A stretch of DNA of 64,000 nt from Trametes villosa (Eukaryota > Basidiomycota > Agaricomycetes > Polyporales > Polyporaceae), in NCBI GenBank assembly GCA_002964805.2, contig PUDQ02000017.1:124001-188000 (forward strand). The letters run 5' to 3'. The notes beneath the pieces were generated by a model. That model made no database searches. It saw only the letters and a list, made by a program, of their open reading frames with translations, and was not told the origin of the DNA. Positions 56,288-64,000 of this stretch are shown in pieces. A program made the position numbers and the translations under genes. How positions within the stretch are numbered: the stretch's first letter is position 1; each line of letters starts with the position of its first letter.

Positions 56288-57645
56288 ATGTCTCGACCAC
56301 AAGATGACCGGAATCAGGAGGCGACTGTCTATCTGGTACGCCCTACTGGTTATGCGCGTGAATCAAGCTAACAGGGGCGCAGGGGAACCTGGACGAGCGG
56401 TGTACGGACGCGCTCATCTGGGAGTTGATGCTACAGGCCGGACCAGTCGGTGAGTTTCACGTACCTGTTATGTTGCACGTCTGGCAGTTTCTAACCAATC
56501 TCGCGTTCATTGCAGTAAATGTCCATCTTCCCAAGGACCGCATATCTATGACACACCAGGGTTATGGCTTCTGTGAGTTCTTGACCGAGGAGGATGCAGA
56601 GTATGCCTGCAAGATTATGAACCAGATCAAATTATGGGGGAAACCCATCAGGGTCAACAAGGTTCGTACACGGAACACTTCCTTAGCGAGAGCATAACCT
56701 AACCATCTTCTCTTTGCCGCTCCCGCCTTCTTTTCGCCTGCTGCAAACCTCATATGACCTCAATCACTTCGGCACGCACAGGCATCCTCGGACAAAAAAC
56801 AACTCGACGTAGGCGCGAACCTGTTCATCGGAAACCTTGACGAAAATGTGGACGAACGTTTGCTCTATGACACCTTCAGCGCGTTCGGCGTGATGGCCAC
56901 CACAGCCAAGGTGCGTCGTATCTCCTCCGCCCATATGCTCCCGCCCCCTTCTACCTCCCCGACATTACTGACACGCCCCCTTCTTCCAAACCCACTCCAC
57001 CCCTCCATTGCACAGATCGCGCGCGACCCGACGTCCGGGAAATCCAAGGGCTACGGCTTCGTGTCGTACACCGACTTCGAGTCCTCGGACGCCGCAATCG
57101 AGTCCATGAACGGCCAGTTCCTCATGAACAAGGCCATCACTGTCCAGTACGCGTTCAAGAAGGACGGCAAGGGTGAGCGGCACGGCACCCCCGCCGAGCG
57201 GCTGCTCGCCGCCCAGGCTCGCAAGAACAACGCGCTCCCCGTCACCGCACGGCCTCCCCCCGCGCCGATGGGTGCGCTCAACGCGTTCGGCGCGCGTCCG
57301 CCCGTCCCCGGATACCAGGGTCCCTATCAAGGCCAGTTCGCCGGCGTCCTCGCAGCACCTCCACCGCCCCCCGCAGGGTTCACGCCCCAGCAGACGATCA
57401 TGCAGCAAGCGATGCCCGGGATGCCCCCTCCGCCCATGCAGGGCATGCCACCGCAGGGAATGCCCATGGGCGTTCCACCTCCACCCCCCGGCGTCCCCGT
57501 GTACAACCCCCAAGGCGGCTACGTCCCGCCGCCGCCGCCCCCTGGATTCATGCCGCAGGGCATGCCGGGCATGATGCCGCCCCCGCAGATGATGCCCCCG
57601 GGCGGTATGCCGCCACCGCCGCCGCAGTACATGCAGCAGATGTAG
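56288..57645 (+). CDS. HSH49: splicing factor 3b subunit 4 (SF3B4/Hsh49)
   Basis: A U2 snRNP protein that contacts pre-mRNA just upstream of the branch site. ATG at 56288 gives [16 protein letters not shown], joined to [20 protein letters not shown] across an intron. RRM1 shows VYLGNL (RNP2) and YGFCEFL (RNP1), then [20 protein letters not shown] links to RRM2 (RNP2 LFIGNL, RNP1 KGYGFVSY). [12 protein letters not shown] marks the end of RRM2. The C-terminal ~150 residues are Pro/Gly/Met-rich ([19 protein letters not shown]), as in the family. Introns fall at 56334, 56451, 56660 and 56911 (approximate). Order, spacing and length of about 350 residues are all normal. Confidence 0.95.
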
Positions 57646-59146
57646 CCGCCGTTCCCTGGATCGCCTTCCCTCGCGCCTGTCCGCTCTCGCTCTTCGCTTC
57701 CTGGTGCCCCGTGGCTGTCTCGGTCTCGCTCGCGGGCGCGCATGCGGACGTTGTACGTTGTTTGATGACGTTGTAATCCTGGTCTGTGCGTCTCCCGCGC
57801 AGCGTAATCATAGCGCTTTGCCGTCTTCGGGCAGCTCTGGCTCGCTGGCTTGGCTCCACGAAGACACTCGGCCTCGAGGTGCGGGCCTTCGGGCGCCCGC
57901 GGAAACACGTCTAGCTCCCGAGAAGGCGAGAACTCCCCGACAGAGTTACGTCCGCTAGGCGTTTAGTATCGGCAGTGCGATAGGCTCAAGCTCCAGTCAG
58001 CCTTAAACTTCGCGCGCTCGCACTATCTAGTCCCGGCCGTCGACATCGCGCTGGCTATCGCACCGACTGCCCAGCTCGCTGTGCTACTCGCTCCCCAAGG
58101 ACCGCGATCCGTGCGGCGCGGTGGTGCTATCGGCGGGTTCGGGTGAAGATCGGCGCCTCCTTTAGTCCACTGCCCTGCCAATCGCGCCGCTACGCCGCTG
58201 GTACGTACGTACCCTGCTACGAACCTCCGCGACTGCTCGTCCGTCACATTCATACAGAGTGTGGCTGCGCACTACAGGTGTCCCGTTCGAGCAAAGGATC
58301 GTTCGTAACACACGTTCCCCGCACGCTAGCCGTCCGCGGCGCAGTGCTACGCCCTTGCTGGCCGCATCCGAGCATGAGACAGCGGCGTGCTGGGCGGTCG
58401 GATTCGTGGAGTTCGTGTGATAGTACGTACGCATTATCCTGGTCGCAGCAGCGGCGTGTCCCCGGGATCTTTCTCGACTGCGTTACCGTAACCATCTATC
58501 CGCATCCCTGTGGCGCTCGCAGTTTAGGCGGACTTGTGTGCGCGCCCGTCCGCACTTGCCTTCTGCGGGCTCAGGCCCCTGGCCCGTCGCCGTGCCGCGC
58601 AGGCAATGGCATGACGGCACCGATAGGCCGGCGATAGTGCAAGGTTCGGGCCTGGCGCAGCGCGTACGGCAGTGTGCGCGGATGCTGTGTGCTGGGTGGA
58701 GCGGGAGCGTGTGCATGGGAGTTGTGTACGCAACGGCAAGGAACTATCAGTGCAGCGGAAGGATGGGTGGGATGGGCGAAGCTCCCAGGCTGCATTCTTG
58801 AGGATCGGGAGGCGATAGCTAGGCGTCATGCGTCGCTGATACTGAGGGCTTGACATGCCAATCAGCGCGGCTGGCATGGACGAGCGAGGCGCACCCGCAG
58901 CGGGGGACCCTGTCCAACATACCCGCCGCACCATATTCGCATTTTGATACGTATGACTCGGGCGAACCCGCAGCATTCGGGGTGTACACGATGGGCACGA
59001 TCCATGCTTCAGCTGGCGGGCGCGCCGCCTGCTGTCCGCCGCTAGTCCCGGCGTAATCGACTTCGCAGCAACGGCGTACTCCGTCGCCGTCACCGTCCCT
59101 CTCGCTCATCGGAATCCACAACCCCAGATCCACTGGCGGGGCGGGC
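57646..59146. other. intergenic, convergent 3' ends
   Basis: About 1.5 kb between the convergent SF3b and AhpD-like genes. No coding sequence, RNA gene or repeat is recognised. The many small frames, for example 58524-59093 (minus), show no motif. Confidence 0.4.
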
Positions 59147-60733
59147 CTACGGCTCGACCTCCGGGACGCCGTCTTTCCAGCGCACGCCGACGAGCTGCGC
59201 GACCTCCATCGCAATGCGGCGCACGGCGCGCGCCTCCTCGAGGGACGCGCCGCCGTGGCGCGCGTTCGCGAGGTGCCAGCCGACCTGGCGCGGCGCGTCG
59301 ACCGCGATGAGCGCGGCGACGATCGCGTACGTGGACTCGACCTGCGTCAGCACGTCCGTCCCGCCGTACATCACGCCGTACCCGATCGTGTTGCACCACC
59401 AGCCTGTCGGAGGGACGTCGGTTGCCAGGGTGCAGTTGGGTGGGGTGGGATGATGTATGTCAGAGGTTGGGAGGGCGGGGGCAGAGAGAGGCGTTAGTGG
59501 ATATGTCGCACGCGCGATAAGCAAGGGGTGATAGGTGGGGGACAAGGAGGAAGTGGCGAAGTACCAAGAAGTACCAAGAAGGCGAAGCGTAGAATGTGGA
59601 CGAACATAGATGCGGGGAAGGAGGGGAGGAGAACGGACGGACCTAGGTCGGGGTAGGCGGTGTCGAGCAGACCCTGCACAGAGTCCGCCGTGTCGCGGTA
59701 CATCGACCGGAAGAGCCTCTCGCCGCTCTTCTCGTAGTCTGAGATGTGCTTGTCCCCGCCGCTGTGAGACGTTGCCGGAAAGGTGAGTATATGCGTGCTG
59801 TGGCAGAGCTGGGTAGGCTTGCCGTAAAACCTTCGTTTCGCGCAGGTTCTCGGGCATGGCCTCGTTCAGTGCGATGAGTGTGTTGATTGTCTGGAAATTA
59901 AGGAGACGTCAGCCAGCGTCCTGGTAATCCTCCTGTTCAATGCTTTCTTTGGGCCATAGTATCACAGCGGCGAGTGCACAGAAATGGTGGTGCGCACGGC
60001 CCCCCATATGGGTTCCTCGTAGAAGCTAGCGCTGTATGGAGAACCTGTCGACCGTGAAAGAAGCCGCTCGTGGTGCATGTATCGCCGGCGTACATCGCCG
60101 CGTTCAAGCTAGCTCACAGACCTCACCGAGCTTCACCGCTGTGCCCTCGTTATTCTCTTTCACCCTACTTTTGCCGGGTCGTGATTCACGCTCCAGGCCA
60201 TACCTCGGACCCCAGGTCAGTGAAATAGGCTGGTCCAATCACTTAGCAGAGCCTTTTGCCTCGGTGAGATTCACTCCCGCACAGAACTGCACAGAATGAG
60301 AGCGTATGGCAGTATTGACGCCCACACAAACGCGATACGCTCTCATTCTGACGCGATGGCCTTCCAATCGATCCCGAGCCCGGCACGGCGCGGCACCACA
60401 AGAAACAGGGGCACTCACCCTCGGGAACCCGCTCAGCAACCCGCTCTGCAGCACGCTCTCGCGCACCTTCCTCGCAAGCACGCGCTGCTCCTCAAGCGCC
60501 GCCTCCTGATCGCCCTCGGTGCCCCGCACGCGCTGCGCCGCCTTGAGCTCGTCGAGAGCGTGCTTAAAGACTGCGGGGACCGCCTCGGGCGCGTTTGACG
60601 CGCTGAACGCGACAGCGGTGATGAGCACCCAGGGGCTCGAGAGCGCGCCGGGGAAGGCGGCAGTCGAGGGCCCGTTCGCGGGGTAGAGCGCCTTGAGCGA
60701 GTTGAGGAAGGCGGGCGTGGCGTGGTGGGCCAT
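59147..60733 (-). CDS. AhpD-like / carboxymuconolactone decarboxylase-type protein
   Basis: A member of the AhpD-like fold group found in many fungi; the biochemical role is not known. From ATG at 60733: MAHHATPAFLNSLKALYPAN, GALSSPWVLITAVAFSASN, PEAVPAVFKHALDELKAAQ, and ARKVRESVLQSGLLSGFPR. Later exons give TINTLIALNEAMPENLRET, DKHISDYEKSGERLFRSMY, DTADSVQGLLDTAYPDLG and WWCNTIGYGVMYGGTDVL. The end is TYAIVAALIAVDAPRQVGWH and VAQLVGVRWKDGVPEVEP before TAG at 59147-59149. The helical SGLLSGFPRTINTLIALNEA part is the AhpD-like core. Of the usual CxxC only one cysteine (WWCN) is seen in that region, so a peroxidase-reductase activity is doubtful. Introns are longer in the middle; the joint near 59,640-59,400 is approximate. 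Confidence 0.75.
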
Positions 60734-61451
60734 GGTGTTCGCTGGTGCTGAGCAGTGGGTAACCTCGCGCAGGCTGCCCGGTGCTCTCGGGTCAGGGGTC
60801 GTTGGGCTTTCATAGGAGTTCGACGGGTATGCTAAAATGAATATGCGTGGGACAGAGCCGCGGCAGCCCGGTCGTCTCAAGCTGCCAGTAGTGCGCGCCT
60901 TGAATTATCAGCCTGTGGATCATGGTGCCAGTGAGACCGGTGTGCTGCTAATGCTATTTCGCAGTGATCGCCCGGCGATGTCTGACGATCCCCGGCGGGC
61001 CGACCTTAATGATAGTCTTCGTGTGGCCATGCCATGAAGTGCAAGAATTGGGGGGGTCGTTGGAGAAAAACAAGTAGTACCGTATCGCTTTGGTACTGCC
61101 ACCACTAGTACTTACTGTCCTCCACTGTCACCACCGTCGCGGTCAAGATACACATCTTAGCGTGGGAAAGCTAAGCTCGCGTCTGAGTGGCGCTTTCTAG
61201 GCATCCATCGTACCCTGGTCTCCCGCTTGCGGCTCTCAAGATACTTTCACTCTCGCCCGTGCGATACACAGAACCGACAGTGGTGTGGCTTGATCCTTTC
61301 ATGTCTCTGTACCCCGATGTTGGAATGTGTCCGTTTAAAGGGGGTGATAGCATATCGCGGTACAGCTGCATTCTCTACCATAATAGCCGCCTCGAGCTGA
61401 TGCACGTACGATTCAAGCAGATCGCCACTACGGGACCTCGACGAGGACATC
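60734..61451. other. intergenic region, possible first exon of the F-box gene
   Basis: The promoter of the AhpD-like gene and the 5' part of the next F-box gene. A first coding exon may lie here: the frame of the F-box reads back through SPLRDLDEDI to a CAG acceptor near 61418. An exact start could not be chosen. Confidence 0.4.
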
Positions 61452-63296
61452 ATGTTGATCATCATCAAGATCCTACGTGATATACACTGGCAACGCAAAG
61501 ATTTGCTTGCGTTTGCGCACACTTGTCGCTGGATCCGTGCCATAGCTACTCCGATGCTGTTTGCACAATTCGAGAACGACGGCTATCGTGGGTCCATACT
61601 TAGGGCCGAGGAACTCAATGAAAGCGTTCCCGAATGGATTCGTCCCTATATAAGGTATCTTTTGCTCGTCGACATCCGTGCGGCAGACTGACGAACCGCT
61701 GCGGTAGGGACCTAACGCTCCGGGACAATCATGCTAGGCTTGGTTTCTCCTGGAACCGAGTTCAATTCGAAGAGGACTTTTCCACTCCCGTGGGGTGTGA
61801 CAAATTCAACAGCGAGGCTTTCGGAAATCTTTTGCATGACATGCCACAGCTGCGATGCCTGACGCTCTTCTCGGAAAAACCAAGGGGCGACTGCACTGTG
61901 TACGGAGTGCCATGGGACGTGTTGAAGACAGCGATGTCTGTTCCTTTACTCGAAGAGTTCAGCCTGCTCCGCCATCTTTTCTGCCCCCAGGCGTTTTCCG
62001 AGGATTCAACCTTCGCTCCCGCCGCGCTCACCGCGTTCCGCTACACACCTCCTGACACCCGGCGCGGGCCCCGCGCTTTCCCCGCAGAAACCAGGGCACT
62101 CGGGTTCGTTCTCGACAAGCTGCGTGGCTCGCTCAAAACCCTGACTCTGTCGAGCGAACCTGCACCGATCCCCACTTTGCACGCCGCGGAGTGGCCATGC
62201 CTCCGCTCGTTCAGCTTGCGTGGCGACGTCCCCGTTGATGCGCATCCAAGCACGTCCCTGCTCTCCGTTCTTGAGCGGATGCCGCAACTTCGCACCCTAC
62301 ATCTGACACTCGCGCTCCCTAAGAATACCAAGGAGCGTGTGCTCATCTGGCCGCCCAACCACGCCGGCGAACACTTGGACTCCCGGTCGACCTTCCTACC
62401 GTTCCTAGAAGAGCTCAAGGTCACATACCCCGACGTACAGGATCAACTCTACGCGCACCTGCCCCCCTCCTTACGGAGCCTTTCCTTGGAGTGTTTTGCA
62501 CCCTTCTGTCACTACTCGTTCAAATGGGGCGCCGGCCGGTCCTACGGCGTACCTGACTCTCCGCCCAGATCCAAGCCAATCTTGCCAGCGGCGGAGATCC
62601 TGTTGATCCTTGACAGCCTCCAAACGTCTCGCCTCCAGTCGCTGAAGATTGAATATCGCGTGGACGATGCGGAGCACGATCTGTTGACGCGGATTGTCAC
62701 TGCGTTCCCGGACCTCCGCTTCCTCCTTCTGGCCCGATACCACACTGAAGAAAATAACGAGCCGGGGGCGGAATGCGCCACGGTGAGTTGCACGCACCAC
62801 CGCGACACCATATGTCTCACAACTTACCCATCTTCTACCGCAGAGGATCGCACGGACCTTGGCGCAGCTCACGCAGCTTCGGGACCTGCAAATACATCTG
62901 GATGTCATGTATGTGCCCACGCTCTACCCGGGCCGCGCTTCGCTGTTCTTCATGGAGGAGGACCTCGCTGCGTACAAGGACGAGCTCCGTGCGCTGACGA
63001 GCGTTATGGCGCAGACGCTGGGCCCCGCCGTGCAGTCCATCGGCATGCTCGTGCCGTCGGAATGGCGCCCGTATTGTCCGTCCTGGGACATCTTCCACAT
63101 CGTCAGGACTAGCACCAGGGTGATGGATGGCGACGGTCCCGAGACCGCGAAGACTCTCGAATTCGAGCTTGTCCCGGCCGACATCTATAACGGACGGTGC
63201 GTGTGCATATGTCCTTGCCAGCCTGCGGTGCTGACGACAACGGTTGCGTACGACAGTTTGTACTGGGACCTTGATGCAGACTCCGCTCACTGGTGA
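61452..63296 (+). CDS. F-box/LRR-like protein (5' end uncertain)
   Basis: The F-box is made of SPLRDLDED just upstream of 61452 plus IMLIIIKILRDIHWQRKDLL and FAHTCRWIRAIATPMLFAQF. The ATG at 61452 lies inside it, so the true start is probably in an upstream exon. Exon 2 begins at about 61709 with RDLTLRDNHARLGFSWNRVQ. Leu-rich segments follow: MPQLRCLTLFSEKP, LLEEFSLLRHLFCPQ, GSLKTLTLSSEP, LRSFSLRGDVP, MPQLRTLHLTLALP, LRSLSLECFAPF and LQSLKIEYRVDD. The third exon (from about 62844) has LAQLTQLRDLQIHLDVMYVP and AQTLGPAVQSIGMLVPSEWR. The last intron (63199-63258) is 60 nt and stays open in frame, so both spliced and unspliced forms end in LYWDLDADSAHW. Likely an SCF substrate adaptor; target unknown. 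Confidence 0.7.
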
Positions 63297-63689
63297 TGAT
63301 GGTGCCGCTGCGCGCAAGCGCGTACAGAACTCCAGGTCTGCCATAGCGTCGGACACCAGCTCGTGCACGCATTGATTCTTGAGGTTGACGCAATCGGGAT
63401 GACGCTGTGAAGAGGCCATAATGAAGGTACCACGGGTGTATGCGTACTCGTCGGGATGTGTTGTATCATAGCACGAGTCGTTTCACTCAGAGGGAGGACC
63501 TTGTCAGTGGGGACGACTCTCGTTCATGGGCCACCACATCACCTAGTACAGTAGTGTCGCGCCTTAGCACTCTCCTCAACCACCATCGACACTGTGTGCA
63601 GCAACGGGTAAACTCGTACTGTTCATACACATTAGACAGCAGTAGCAACACAAATACAACAAATATAGCACCAACGAACCCATCTCCCC
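63297..63689. other. intergenic, convergent 3' ends
   Basis: About 390 bp between the F-box gene and the ORC2 gene. A/T-rich with ACAACAAATA-type repeats around 63645-63672. No gene is seen. Confidence 0.4.
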
Positions 63690-64000
63690 CTATGCACCCT
63701 CCGCCTTCAAATCCGCCACGGCCTTCAACAACGCCTCCCTCCTCAACGGGATCCACAGCGCCTCCCCTCCACCCGTGCTCCCGGGCGCGCGCCGCTGCAC
63801 CACCAACCCATGGTCGCGGAACTCGCCCAGCAGCGCGCGCAGCGCCGTGTCGTTCTGCGCCACGAACCCGTCCCGCGCCGCCGCGAACAGCCGGTCGTAG
63901 TCATACGCGCCCTCCCCATCCGCGCCCGCGCCCGCCTCCCTGCCCCCACTTGTCTGCTGTGAGGGCGCAGAGGGCTCGTCCATGACCTCGAGCTGCTTCG
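63690..64000 (-). CDS. ORC2: origin recognition complex subunit 2, C-terminal part (partial)
   Basis: The 3' end of a minus-strand gene that continues beyond the window. The frame is open from the window edge (KQLEVMDEP...) to TAG at 63690-63692. The C-terminal winged-helix part of ORC2 is recognisable: YDYDRLFAAARDGFVAQND, then TALRALLGEFRDHGLVVQRR and ALWIPLRREALLKAVADL. This matches the known ORC2 end with L-x-x-L-L-x-E-F-x-D-H and an LxIPL strand. Between them a Gly-Ser linker (PGSTGGGE) replaces the usual short charged turn. ORC2 is part of the complex that marks replication origins. Only about 103 residues are in view. Confidence 0.85.
   Translation of the reverse strand, partial: KQLEVMDEPSAPSQQTSGGREAGAGADGEGAYDYDRLFAAARDGFVAQNDTALRALLGEFRDHGLVVQRRAPGSTGGGEALWIPLRREALLKAVADLKAEGA

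Overview
The window is nuclear DNA of a filamentous basidiomycete, most likely an Agaricomycete (a polypore-like wood or litter fungus is my guess). The evidence is GC-rich sequence, genes cut by many 50-60 nt introns with GT(A/G)NGT donors and CT(A/G)AC branch points, a fungus-specific translation factor (eEF3), and families typical of mushrooms: DUF6593, cerato-platanin, HsbA-like secreted proteins, DOPA-dioxygenase-like, PL14 lyase, M50B-like and F-box/LRR proteins. Gene structures were assembled by eye; most splice sites are supported by frame continuity and by known protein motifs. Coordinates are full spans from start codon to stop codon.

Left part (1-12 kb): a 3' gene fragment, PRPP synthetase, a DUF6593 protein, a DOPA 4,5-dioxygenase-like protein (minus), a secreted PL14 polysaccharide lyase with a low-complexity insertion, a repeat-rich block at 7.5-8.4 kb that looks like a non-autonomous transposon, and a serine/threonine kinase.

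Middle left (12.7-33.8 kb): an F-box protein, then four minus-strand genes for small secreted proteins (HsbA-like), the last two being a recent tandem duplication that includes their promoters. They are followed by an ADP1-type ABCG transporter, a decayed NmrA-family pseudogene beside its intact paralogue, the OST48/WBP1 subunit of oligosaccharyltransferase, and a cerato-platanin.

Right part (36.7-64 kb): mostly housekeeping genes. They are adenylate kinase, a Zn2Cys6 transcription factor, V-ATPase subunit a, eEF3, an M50B-like membrane peptidase, two adjacent tRNA genes (Gln with a tiny intron, and Thr), a 69-residue secreted peptide, SF3b subunit 4, an AhpD-like protein, a second F-box protein, and the 3' end of ORC2.

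There is no biosynthetic cluster or obvious novel system. The most unusual items are the secreted-protein array with its segmental duplication, the inverted TTCCCC/GGGGAA block, the NmrA gene/pseudogene pair with a 7-nt microexon, the insertion in the PL14 lyase, the mini-intron tRNA, and the uncharacterised secreted peptide.
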